From NCBI RefSeq assembly GCF_049306965.1, contig NC_133191.1, positions 12,139,501 to 12,203,500 on the forward strand: a stretch of DNA of 64,000 nucleotides, given 5' to 3'. Positions 45,741-56,845 of this stretch are shown one piece after another; position 1 is the stretch's first letter; each line of letters begins with the position of its first letter. The translations under genes were made by a program, and so were the position numbers. Source of the DNA: Danio rerio (taxonomy: Eukaryota; Chordata; Actinopteri; Cypriniformes; Danionidae). The notes below the pieces were generated by a model. It made no database searches, was not told where the DNA came from, and saw only the letters and a program-made list of their open reading frames with translations.

Positions 45741-46071
45741 TTTTATAGACATAATAACCATTTCGTAACCATTATTTTCATTTTACCAAATCAATTCCAC
45801 AAAACCTCTTAGTGGTGTATATTTCCATATGGACAGCTTTTCTGATGCAATCAACTGGCTAAGTTAGTAACTCACTATTGTAGTATTGTGTTGTACTTTG
45901 TGAGTTTGAGTCTGGTGAAGCACGGTTACACAAAAGAGATAAAAGTGATGTAAATTCAAGATAAAACTACGTTCACAGTGCACTTGTCTCTTACGTTTGG
46001 TTTTGAAAACACTACTGATGGTTTTTATTTCAGTGATTAGCTGGTCAAGGTGATCAGTACGACCAAGGCCG

Positions 46072-46622
46072 GAGCAAGCTGAACTGCCACTCTAGGCAGA
46101 GGACGATCACACCGCCCTCAACCCCAATGTGAAAACGAAAGTGACCGGTTATGAAAATAAAGTGAGGTGTCGCGGACCTCTATGCAGCCGCCCTATGCGC
46201 GGATATAACTGAGGACGCGCGGGTGCTGAGGGAGGGAGGTGTCGCCGACGCTGCCCTCTCTATACTGCCGCCCTATGCGCGGAAATAACTGAGGACGCGC
46301 GGGTGCTGAGGGAGGGAGGTGTCGCCGACGCTGCCCTCTCTATACTGCCGCCCTATGCGCGGAAATAACTGAGGACACGCAGGTGTCGCGAACCTCTAAT
46401 CTGCCGCCCTACGCGTGGATTTAACTGAGGACATGCGGGTGCTGATGGAGGTGTCACTGACGCTGCCCTGCCCTCTCTATTCTGTCGCCTATGCGCGAAT
46501 ATATCTGAGGACGCGGGTGGTGAGGGATGTGTCGCGGACATAACTGAGGACGCGGACGGTAAGGGGGGTGTTGCGGACGCCGCCCTCTCTATACTGCCGC
46601 CCTAGGCGGCCGCCTAGGTCGC
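46072..46622. repeat. 80-bp minisatellite, GC-rich
   Basis: Units start at 46187, 46267 and 46347 with exact 80-bp spacing (GCCGCCCTATGCGCGGAAAT...). Later units are shortened and diverged. It ends in the palindrome CCTAGGCGGCCGCCTAGG. The flanking GGCCGGAGCAAGCTG / GCGCCGGGCC words suggest it formed inside a mobile element. Confidence 0.85.
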
Positions 46623-47212
46623 CTCTATGGACGCGCCGGGCCTGAGTACAAGCACTGTCTTCTCATGGACATGTACAAAGAGAACTTCTATCCTAAACAC
46701 AACAAAACATACCCTAATGTTTTCAGGTTCTCAGATGGATTTGTCATCTGAAAAGTGCAATGAAATGTACCTTGAGGAATGTATTTCACATTGTAAACAA
46801 ATAGCCTGAAGTACAGTATTTGCAATGAGCCCGGGCAGGTTCTAAATCTTATAATATACATTTTAGACTATTATAATAACCACAAAAATTAAGCAGCACA
46901 ACTGTTTTCGATATAAAATGATAAATAATAAGAAGAAATGTTTACATAAATCAGCATAATTATTTCTAAAAGATCATGTGACACTGAAGACTGGATTAGT
47001 GGGATAAATGCTGTACACACTATTTTAGTATGACCTAAGTTTTAGTATGAAAAATGTTTCAGCATCCCAAAAGTTTCAGTATGGTTTGAGTTTATGCAAG
47101 TGAGACAAGTGTGATGCTAATCGACAAGAGAAGGCACCAATAATAGTCCGTACACCATACTAATCAAGCAACACAACTGTTTATTGCTGGCACACACAGC
47201 TAATATCAATTC

Positions 47213-47285
47213 ATTAAATCATTTCTTTTCAGCTTCGTCCCTTTATTAATTTGAGGTCGCCACTGCGGAATGAACCGCCAACTTC
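47213..47285 (-). mobile_element. DANA SINE tail fragment
   Basis: CCCTTTATTAATTTGAGG and GCGGAATGAACCGCCAACTT on the + strand are the reverse of the DANA 3' end. Confidence 0.7.
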
Positions 47286-47611
47286 TGATATCAATTATCA
47301 CAATAATATTCAATAATCATGATTCATACTCATGAACATCATTAATCAAAATACAACAAAACTGCATAAACGGCTAATAATGCAAAATAAAGATGAATAC
47401 TAAGGATTACATAAATAAAAAACAGATGATGAAACTCCAAGCAATTTGAAATAAGTATATACAACCTCAGAGACGTGCCTTTATTTGCCTCTTCAAAGAC
47501 TGGAGAGCCCGTTGCAGTCACATTGGAAAACCAACACCTGTCCAAGAATACCGGGTGATGTGCCCTTATCCCACGGCTGAGCTTCCAATGTTTCAGCAAG
47601 AAATCCTCACC

Positions 47612-47690
47612 TTCATTTATTTTCTTTTTAGCTTAATCCTTTTATTAACCCAGGGTCGCCACAGCTGAATAAACGGCCAATCCTCACCTA
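47612..47690 (-). mobile_element. DANA SINE tail fragment
   Basis: TTTTATTAACCCAGGGTCGC and GAATAAACGGCCAA match the reverse of the DANA 3' end. Confidence 0.7.
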
Positions 47691-47995
47691 TATAGTCAAA
47701 AGTTGGGTGCTGGTCAAAGGCCGGCCTATTAGGTAAGAGAGAAGAGTGAGTTGATCAGGCCCACCTTCTCTCTCAGCTTGGTGCACATTATTTCTGATTG
47801 CAGAGCACACATTTAAGGTTTCATAGTCTATATTCTCCTGAAATTTGGATATCATAGTCAATATTCTAACTCCTGAAATTTGGAGAAAGTTAACCTTAAG
47901 GTCATGAGACCCTTTTCTGGTCATTTGGTCATGCTTGAGGGTCAATATTTTACCTCCTGAAATTTGGAGAAAGTTGTGACGTTAACCTTAAGGTC

Positions 47996-48540
47996 TGTGG
48001 AAATGTAAATTTATATCATTTAATTTCAAATGAACAATAATCTACGTATAACTGAAAAGTTATATTCTTTGGTTTTTAATTTTATCATTTAATTAACATC
48101 TCAGCTAGGAGGGACATTTAACCTTTGTCTTTCTGACTACAGGCTAAGCCAGTGATGCAAATGCTTTAAACAACTTTGTCTTCGGGTGTTGCTTTTATGC
48201 TACAGAAACCCTTTGTTGATTAGCTTGTGCGGTAAGTAGCTGGGCCGGTTTTTAACACCTATGCCATGCTGACTCCAAAACTGAATTTGCATGCTTTGCT
48301 TAGCCATCTCTACATCTCCCCTCCTCCTATACAGGACAATATAGACAGGACATCTTTGTCTTAATTCAGACTTGTGAGAGACTTGTGATAGAACTCGCAG
48401 ACTGCAGACCTCTAGTAGGCTCTTGCAGACACATGAACATCTTAAAGACGGTGTATAACTGCAGATTTACCAACACATCTCAATAAAGGAGTTCTGCTTG
48501 TTTCGAGTCTTCTGGACTAGGTTCTCTCTTGCTCTTTAAC
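47996..48540 (+). mobile_element. Possible solo LTR, family unknown
   Basis: The segment runs TGTGGAAATG...CTTTAACA, with an AATAAAGG signal about 60 bp before the end, as in a long terminal repeat. No target duplication, primer binding site or internal genes are identified. Treated as a fossil; weak call. Confidence 0.3.
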
Positions 48541-49236
48541 ATTTATTTGTTTACAACAACTCATGGGACTGTTCTCTCTTCATTTGGTTGTTTGTTGAGC
48601 GCAACAGGAGAAAAACAAAACAAACAAAAAACATTTCTTACACACACTGTAAAAAAAATAATAATAATAATAAAACCACTCAATAAAATAAATTACATTT
48701 AAAGATTTTCAAATAAATCAATCAAATAAATATATATTTAAAAAAATAAATAAATACACATCACAAAATTGAAATGTGTTAAAATTTTGCCAGTGTAATT
48801 GAATCTGCTGATAAATAAAGTACCATTTCTGCTTCCATGAAAGGAAGTCATGTAAATTTTCTTTGAAGGGGCAGTGTTTTTTTAGAAGTCTTCAAAAGGT
48901 CAGGGGTCTATATGAAAGGGTGTGTTCTGTCACTTACATAAGTGTTATGAAGCTTATGAACAAAAACGAGAGTATATCTATGTCCCACTCAAATTCTGTG
49001 AAGCAGCCAAATGTTTGTATTTTTTAAATTGTTTATGAAAGAGAAAAATATGTTGAAAAAGTTATTAACTGTTCATTAAGTTAAGATGAGAGAGTATGAT
49101 TTGGCATTTGTGCAGTTTCTCATGAAGTGTGGTCAGGAAGGTTCTTTTTCACTTTTACACAACCATTTGGAGGAAGTACTTTCTTCATGTTTTCTTAGCA
49201 CTTTCTGAACAATGGGAAAGACCGCTTTTGGGATTT

Positions 49237-49415
49237 TTAAGATATGAAGTTTAGTGCTCTCGTCAGTGGAATAACCCCATGGACAGAAATAACAGTGTTC
49301 GTGTTGTAGTCAGAGAGAAAGAAAGGCTTTGTACATGCACTTGTTTTTGTACTGATCTTCAAGGGAGTGTCTTTGTAAAGGAAGTCCTGAACAACATAAC
49401 GAGCCTGTGTGCAAA
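49237..49415 (-). other. Orphan terminal-exon-like frame
   Basis: On the - strand an acceptor (CTCACTTTGCACACAG) opens a frame of 58 codons, starting ARYVVQDFLYKDTPL and ending VIPLTRALNFIS then a stop. Composition looks coding, but I do not recognise the product and see no matching upstream exon. It may be the end of an unknown gene or an unclassified mobile element. Confidence 0.25.
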
Positions 49416-49429
49416 GTGAGAAAAACATT

Positions 49430-50200
49430 AAGCCATTTTAACCTGTCTGAAGCCAACCAAAATTTTGTTTCCTAGAAAGGTTTGTGAACAGAGGTACATC
49501 TGCATGGGCTTTCTGTGATAAAGCATATTGATGTTCAAAAAATAACCACACATGTTTCACGCTTCTCAGTTCCTGTTTTGAAACATCTGAGCATTAGTGT
49601 GACTGACTGCATGACTGCATTGTCATACAAAGCAATATTCCATCTGATATTTCCCTTAAGTCATCATTGCATGTGGAAATTAAATAAACAGAGTTGATGA
49701 AGATGTACGTTGTAGCTACATTCAGTGTGAATTTCCTGTCCTGTTGTCACTGCCTGACAGTTTAACATTTGCAAGTAGTTTGTTTCAGTTCATCTTTTTT
49801 TTCTAGGTCTAACTCTTTCTTCAGGATTATCATCCGTGGTTTAAAATTTGTTGTGTAGTTTATTTTCATTTTCATTTCAGTAGAAAAAAGTGAGTGTAGA
49901 TGATGTTTAAGAAAGAAAACTTTAAAAGCCACGCGTTTCATTCCTAATGTCTACACAAACATGTTTTGACATGTCTATAAAACTGGTTTGTCAACTTTTG
50001 AGGGCTACTGTATGTCAAGCCAAGCACAATAACACTGTCTGAGAAACAGAGCTCAACCTGCTTTCTTGAGAAGCTGACAATTTATGACACTATAAATGAT
50101 TTTTTCACATTTATTTTTATATGAAATGAACACCTAAGCAAACAAAATTGTTAATATTTGCTTGCTGTCTATTTTTTTATATGTATATTGTGATATGGTA
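49430..50200. other. Intergenic, nothing recognised
   Basis: No supportable feature. Confidence 0.4.
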
Positions 50201-50204
50201 TAAA

Positions 50205-50258
50205 TATTTATCAGGGGTCATCACAGCGGAATGAACCATCAATTACTCTGGAATATGT
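50205..50258 (-). mobile_element. Short DANA fragment
   Basis: CAGCGGAATGAACCATCAA on the + strand matches the reverse of the DANA tail. Confidence 0.5.
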
Positions 50259-50449
50259 TTTTCCAACCACATAATGTAATGCAAAAAAATAATAACTATA
50301 ACACACTGTATAAGACTTATTATACATAAACATATTAATTGGCAAATACTGACTTCTTTAATGAACAGCAGGACATTGTATATACATATTTAATCAGTAT
50401 TAGTTATATTATTAAACACTATTAAAACTTCTGGTTCCTGACACACTCA

Positions 50450-51320
50450 AACTTGCTTTCACTGGCTTGGTGAGATGGGGAACTGTTTTAATGTGACTGA
50501 AAGTCTCCAGACGAAGATCAAAAAGAGAAACATTTCAGCCACAGAAGGAGAAGCTAATAGTTCTAAAAGAAATTTCTACAATATTGCATTTTTACAAAAC
50601 CATCAACTCAATTAAGTCCCTAAAAAGATTAACGCAATACAAATGCAAGAAAGGACATGATAATGCAAAGAATCCCAATGGTCAATGCAACAGCTGGAAT
50701 TGATCACCAGTGCGGGGTGGGATGGGATAAGGATCTGCTCAGTGTTTGAGAATTTGGACTGAAAGCCCAGCAGAAACCAAACCTTAATAAGAAGAAATAA
50801 TCAAAAGACTAAACTAATCTATGCTCAGGAGCAAAGTAGTGTGAACAGCAAAAAGCTCACTTTAGTGGTGAAAACTATTTTAAATGTTTTGTGTTTGTTC
50901 TTTGTTGGGAAATATTGTTTGACTGGGACTGACAGAATCCAAAGAATTTGCAGAAGTCAGTGAAAGGTGAATGAAGAGTCATGCTTTGGGTGATGTTTTC
51001 TACAGCAGGAGTTTGATCTGTTACATCGATACATGCCAGAGTGAATGCAATGTTTATCAGAAGTTCTTTCAGACACGTGCTCTTTTCATGGAATATTCAT
51101 AAAAGATAGTGAACCCCGTCACACAGCAAAACAGGTTAAGAAATTCCATGCTGAAATCACAACGCTGATGGAAATACTGAAAAATAAAATGGCCAGCCAA
51201 GAGTCCTGATATAAACCTGATCAAAAGGCTTTTGCAACAGTGACCAAATTTGTTAGACTGAAAAAGAGCTGATAAAGATCAGATGACAGTGACAGACTAG
51301 AAATAGACTAGTGATGTCCT
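50450..51320 (+). mobile_element. Tc1/mariner transposase relic
   Basis: Broken frames contain the end of a DDE transposase: SEPRHTAKQVKKF (compare xDPKHTAKxVKxF) followed in another frame by WPAKSPDINLI (compare WPxxSPDLNPIE). Multiple stops and frame changes make it inactive. The terminal repeats are not located. Confidence 0.65.
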
Positions 51321-52080
51321 GTGGGCACAGATGTGCAGAAGTCATTTAAAGTATTACTAGTACTCTTTGTGCTACAATCATTGCTGTTTTTTTAATACTG
51401 ATAACTATGTTTTCAACAAAATAAAGTAGTTTTGTTGACGTGCCTTGATTATTTTGTGCAACACAGTTCCTCCATCAGCTAAACAAAAATTCAACAGATT
51501 CCTTCAAATGTTGAACGTATGTATGAACAAAGATCAAATGTTTAGAAGTTGTTTTTTATTAGAATTGTTCTAATAACATGAAATGTTTAAGAAAGAACAC
51601 ATTGATATTATAAGACTTTGCAATACCTCTAGTCATTGGTGTTTTGCTGGCACCTGCTGGTTAAAATTGGGGGTGCATGTGCAGTACATGCATGTCGATT
51701 AAATGATAGAATCCTTCAGCTTTGACATTCGTTGTGCATTAAATCTAGCTGAATCGTCATTAAACTGACACAGACTCAAACTAAACTTTTCTATGAACTG
51801 AAAATTCCTATGAAACCTATGCAATTCCCTATGAAATTATTGCTCACCATGTAAAGCTGATTTGATTATCTGTGTTCTGTAAAGTGTTCGATAAAGCTGC
51901 CTTGGCAAAATCCACATCACACAGACAGCATGCAGGCTTGCTTACACTATGTGCAAGTATATTGTTAGTATGTGCTTTTTTAATTTATGAATGTGCAGCC
52001 TACCTGCCAGATACTTTTTATTATCTCCTTTATCACTAACCTTGAAGTATGATGTCTGTAAATGTGTACCCCATTGTAAC
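51321..52080. other. Intergenic, nothing recognised
   Basis: No supportable feature. Confidence 0.4.
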
Positions 52081-52088
52081 TTCACATG

Positions 52089-52877
52089 CAGGGGCCGGAT
52101 AAGCCATCTAGCAATTCTGGCAAATGCCGGAAGGTCTGGACAGTTTTTTGTAAATGTGGGCTAGTCAGTTTTTTATTTTATTTGTATGTTTATTTTATTT
52201 TTACATGTATTGTTTTTTACATGCAGGTAGCTTTAATCTCTTGCAAAATGTAAATATTATGATGAAGATGATGATGATGATAATAATAATAATCAAAATA
52301 ATAATAATAAATGTTAAGCATTTAGCCCAATCAGTAACGGCTGGCTGGTTGTGTGATGGGCCGACCCAATCAGAGGTTACGCGGACATAATCAAAATCCG
52401 CCAACAATGTCAAACAAACAGTAAGTACAACACAAGCTAATTGTCAGAGATGGGATCAAGCTAAAATCTAAAATCAAGCTAATGCATAAAAATGCATAAA
52501 ATTAACTGAAATATTTTGTGTGTATGGGTGTTTCCCAGTGATGGGTAGCAGCCGAAAGGGCATCCGCTGTGTAAAACAACTTATCCATATGCTGGATAAG
52601 TTGGTGGTTCTGTTATGGCAATCCCAGATTAATAAAGGGACTAAGCCGAAAATAAAATAAATGCATGTATAAATTTGTTAGAAAATGGGTTGTTTTTGTT
52701 CCAGTCACATACATTAAATGTTTAAATATATATATTACATTTAGTACTGCTTGTATTATTTCACTATTTGTACACTAATATAAGTAGTGGATGTCAGTGT
52801 CTGTGGGTGGAGCTGTGTCGGTGTGGTAATGTGGGCTGGTGTGGCTACAGTGCCAGGGCTGAATTTTTTGTCCCCTG
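52089..52877 (+). mobile_element. hAT non-autonomous element, copy A
   Basis: Ends CAGGGGCCGGAT and TTTTGTCCCCTG; perfect 8-bp target duplication TTCACATG (52081-52088 and 52878-52885). A DANA fragment (52530-52665) is inserted in it. Confidence 0.88.
52530..52665 (+). mobile_element. DANA SINE 3' part inside the hAT copy
   Basis: GGGCATCCGCTGTGTAAAAC, TGCTGGATAAGTTGGTGG and TTAATAAAGGGACTAAGCCG. Confidence 0.85.
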
Positions 52878-53035
52878 TTCACATGTGTAAATATATAGTC
52901 TCAAATACCAAGTACGTATCTCTGCAGCCCAGAGACCTCCAAGTGGGAGGGATTACACTGCAAGTCGGATGGGTGACCTCCAAGTGGGAGGAACGTAAAC
53001 AACAAGTAGATAGGGTTTAGGTGGTGTAGGTGGAG

Positions 53036-53156
53036 TATAAATAAAACACATCAGGTTACAGTAAGGTTTGGTTTAGGGTTGGGGTAGGTGTAAATGTTAA
53101 TAAAACACATCAGGTTACTGTGAGGTTGAGTTTATTTGGGATAGGTGTAGACGTTA
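53036..53156. repeat. Tandem duplication, unit about 62 bp
   Basis: AATAAAACACATCAGGTTAC occurs twice (53039 and 53099), each followed by related GTTTAG/GGGTAGGTGTA sequence. A shorter pair, GACCTCCAAGTGGGAGG, lies just before (52930 and 52977). Confidence 0.7.
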
Positions 53157-53874
53157 AAAAAGCACAATATTGGACTCTGACATGCACAAGACATTTGTAC
53201 AGCCCACTTTGAGCTCAAGTCCCACCTACTTGGAACTGGCTCCGGCCTCCGTTTATTCCTTTCTCTCAAATATAGCAATTGTATCGGCTGTTGGGCTTGT
53301 TTATGCACTGACACACACAGTTAAATTTGATGTGTCACATTTAAAGACATGTCGCCATAATTGCTTTCTGTAGTCTGTCTGTATTAAAGCCTGCTGTGAT
53401 CTGACAGAGAAGCAATGAAGGCATGAGTGCTTTTGCACCCTGGGTGTCATAGAAAAAGTATTCAGCATTTACACCAACTGCATCTCACTGAATCAAGATT
53501 GTGAAAGGTGAAGGGCAGTAAAAAAGGTGACCATTTTGCCAATGTAATGAAAGCATCTTGAAGCTAAAACTTTACTTAATAAGGATAATTTTTTAACAAT
53601 AAACATGTTTACATACATTAGCACTGCAGGCAGCCAAAGCTGATGATCCAGCAGAATAGGATGCACTAAAGCAAATAATTCAGCTGCTTTACAAAAAATG
53701 TGCTCATGAGAATGAGTGCCGGTGATAAATATTTCATGGTGTAATATTTCAATTTCATGTTTAATTATAAAACACATGATGTTTGCTTTATCGTTATCAC
53801 ATATCACGTGTGTGTTTTGTGCAAACAGTAACAGCAGTAAGGCTGCAATATAAGTAAATGCGAACACGGGCGGA

Positions 53875-54211
53875 CTGGGACAAAAATTCAGCCCTGGCAC
53901 TGTTGCCACATGAGCCCAAATTACCACTCCGACACAGCCCCACCCACGGACACGCACATTCACTATTTATTTTGGTGTAAAGATGGTGAAATAATATGAC
54001 ATTTTTGCCAGATTTTGATAATCTCCGGGTAACCTTGGATTGGGTCGGCCCATCTTGAAACCAGGCAGCAGTTGCCGATTGGGCCAAATGCTTAACATTT
54101 ATTATTATTATTATTTTTATTATCATCATCATAATATCACATCTAGCAAGAGATTAAAGCTGTCTGCATTTAAAAACAATACATATTTTAAAAAAAAAAC
54201 GTCCGCCCCTG
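53875..54211 (-). mobile_element. hAT non-autonomous element, copy B, inverted
   Basis: Ends CACGGGCGGACTGGGAC and GTCCGCCCCTG; flanks AATGCGAA and AATGTGGA agree at 6 of 8 bases. The interior is the reverse complement of copy A (GTCCCAGTCC, TAAGCATTTAGCC and ATAATAATAAT blocks). Confidence 0.75.
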
Positions 54212-54437
54212 AATGTGGACTGAGTTTGAATGATTATCAGATGCCAATGTAATATGGTTGACATGATAAGGCCATGACACGCGTGATTTTTTTTCCCCAA
54301 ACCAGTTCAGCGCAAACCACGCCCCCTACGCGAAAACCCCACCCCGCAGCTGTGACACGCGCGATTTCATTGGGCAACGTTGTTACTTGTCGTCTGAGAA
54401 AGAAGTTCAGAGTTAACATCAATCAAGTTCGTCTCTA

Positions 54438-56845
54438 ATGGATCTATCGTTGACAAACGGTAAACACTTCTTGCTTAATAATGTTTAATATTAATAATTT
54501 AGTCATGGAGATGTGAGTGTATGTTTTTTATAGTGTTCATTTTATTTATTTAATCTTTATTTTATCATTTTCGATTGCCCTCAGGAGAGTACGATTGTAG
54601 TCCCAAAGACCAAGCTGCGGGTCTAAAGGTAAAAAATACATTGTTTTTTCATTTAACACACAAATTTAGTACACAGTCTTTCAAAAATTTGGGATCAGCA
54701 AGGATTGTAATTTTGTTTATAGAAGGATGCTTCAGTTAATCCAAAATACAGAATTAAATAAATGCTGAAGTTAAAATAATGCGTTTCTTATTTACTGAAA
54801 ACTAATTTAATTAAACTGTTTCCAACAATGATAATAAATCAGCATTTATAATGATTTCTGAACTATGGTGTGACACTTGAGTGATACATATAGTGTGAGA
54901 CTAGAGTAATAATGTTGATAATTCAGCTTTCACATCGCAGGAATAAATGATCGATTTACATCAAAATATAAATATTACTATAAATTTCATTAACATTTCA
55001 CAATAATGCAACTTTCTGTATTTTTATTAAAGTGAATGCAGCCTTGGTGAGCAAAAAAAGCTAATATTGATCTCAAACGTTTGAACAGCATTAAAAGATT
55101 TATAAATAATATAAATTATTATTATTACTTTTATTGTAATAAACTTGGCTTACTGTAAAATTTTGGGATATCTCAGTTAAAATGCTTATGGGTGAACAGT
55201 CTTTCAGGTAAATTATTTCTACTTTTACAGAACTGGTTGCCTCTTGAGAATAAATACCACTTCTGCACCTATCGCTTAGGCCGTACAAACAGTAAATCAC
55301 ATTTGGGCCACACATGTTTTGAAGCAATTCTAAAAAATGCATTGAGAGATTTGGGAAGTAAAGGAATGGGTAAAAAAAACTTAGTGAGCCTTGAGTAAGT
55401 TGGAGAGTGGCAGTGACAAAACCTAAAAAGGGACAATGTAAAATCAGTTCATTCTTTGTTACACTATATATATGTAACTCACTGAAAATAACTTTACATT
55501 AAATATTGTAAACATACATAGTTCTACTGTTCAAAACATTTTAGATTCTTCATACAAATTGAGATGTTTATTAATATATTTTGCTTTAGTGTGCCAGTTA
55601 GAAATCTCAGTTAACATTGACTTGGTTAATGGTTTGTAATAGTCCAGTGAGATTTTTACCCTTGTGATGGCTCCAGTATTTGTATAAACTTAGGACAGGT
55701 CATATGGATAGATGACTGGATAGATAGATTTTCATATGCACAGCCACAGTGATTCTGCAATCATATAGTCTCAGCCTCAGACATCATGCCAAGCAACTTC
55801 TGATGCATATGGCACACTTTTCTGGAAATCTTTTTAAAGATCCTCAGTCATCCTCTGATTAGTTTAAATATACAGGATTTCTGTGAGTTGACAGCCCACC
55901 TAGAAACAAGTCTGTGCAAATAAAATAGCTGCAATGGTTATATTGATGACAGCACTTATTAATAAACCTATAGCTTTCTGAGACATTTAGTGATTTACTG
56001 CCTGCATGCTTGTCTGTGATGATAGGCATTTATTCATTGGATTTAAATGCTAAATAATTAAAAGTATCCAATATTCACTGCATAAAAGCTTTAACTCACG
56101 ATATTGACAAACTTGCAGGTATGCTTGTATATATGTGTGTGTGTGTGTGTGTGTGTGCGTGAGCGTGTGTGTGTGTATATATATATATTTTTTCTAATGG
56201 CAGTGTAAATCTTCAAATATTCTGTCATTTTGGTCATAAAGATAAGAGAATGACCATTCAAAGCAGCAACTGTTTTTTTTATTTTTTTATTTGTGGATAC
56301 TCACAAAAACAACAAAACCTTGCTTTTATAGAACAAAGTAAACTTTCACTCACTTATCTCATCTGAGGTGATCTTTAGGTAAAAATGCTTCATCAAAATA
56401 ATGAATGAATCTGAAAACAAATGCTACATACATGTCCTACAGATTTCCTGTATGTTTTGTTGACAGATCATTTAGAATATTGCTGCATCATTGTTGTAAA
56501 CGTTTGAAATTTTTAAATGTAAAATAAAAATATCTAACATTTCTGCACACTTAAACATTTAAAAATTTATATTTTTTCTGTAGGCTCATTACAGGTGCCA
56601 GCACAATGTTCATGTTCGATCAGGCATGGCTAGTCAACAACGGCTGTCCAAAAACATGCTGTGGGGCAAAAATGGTTTGCACTTTGGTAAAGACTGTAGA
56701 CAAAAGGGGAGGATCAAGTAGGTGAGTTAGAAATGTCAAAATTGTACTAATAATTTTTTTTTAAGTTTCTTTGTGTAATTTATTTTCATTTTTCAGGAAC
56801 AATGAACCCCATATTCCCACTTACTCAACCTCTGTGCGCTTGTAA
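54438..56845 (+). pseudogene. Broken gene inside the MULE-type element, zinc-finger-like
   Basis: Exon-like blocks: 54438-54459 (ATG; MDLSLTN), 54585-54628 and 55231-55369 join in phase to MDLSLTNGEYDCSPKDQAAG, LKNWLPLENKYHFCTYRLGR and CFEAILKNALRDLGSKGMG. Two more, 56584-56721 and 56797-56845, resemble a Cys/His finger: YRCQHNVHVRSGMASQQRLS in one frame, CGAKMVCTLVKTVDKRG in another, then EPHIPTYSTSVRL and a stop. The layout (CQHN ... C-AKM ... DPHIPxYPT) recalls zinc fingers before SWIM/MULE-type transposases. The finger needs two frames and the exon phases do not match across 55369/56584, so it is broken or exons are missing. Family assignment is from memory. Confidence 0.5.
54670..55090. 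mobile_element. Diverged MITE (TCAAAAATTTGGG type) in the MULE-type element
   Basis: Weak copy of the family at 14581: TTTCAAAAATTTGGGATCAG at the left, GATCTCAAACGTTTGAACAG at the right, shared AATGCAGCCTTGGTGAGCA word. Confidence 0.5.

Noticed and set aside
45275-45812. Frames of 85 and 155 codons
   Set aside because: They run through a tRNA-like SINE in a non-coding context.
46353-46541. Pro/Arg-rich frame on the - strand
   Set aside because: Lies wholly in the 80-bp minisatellite.
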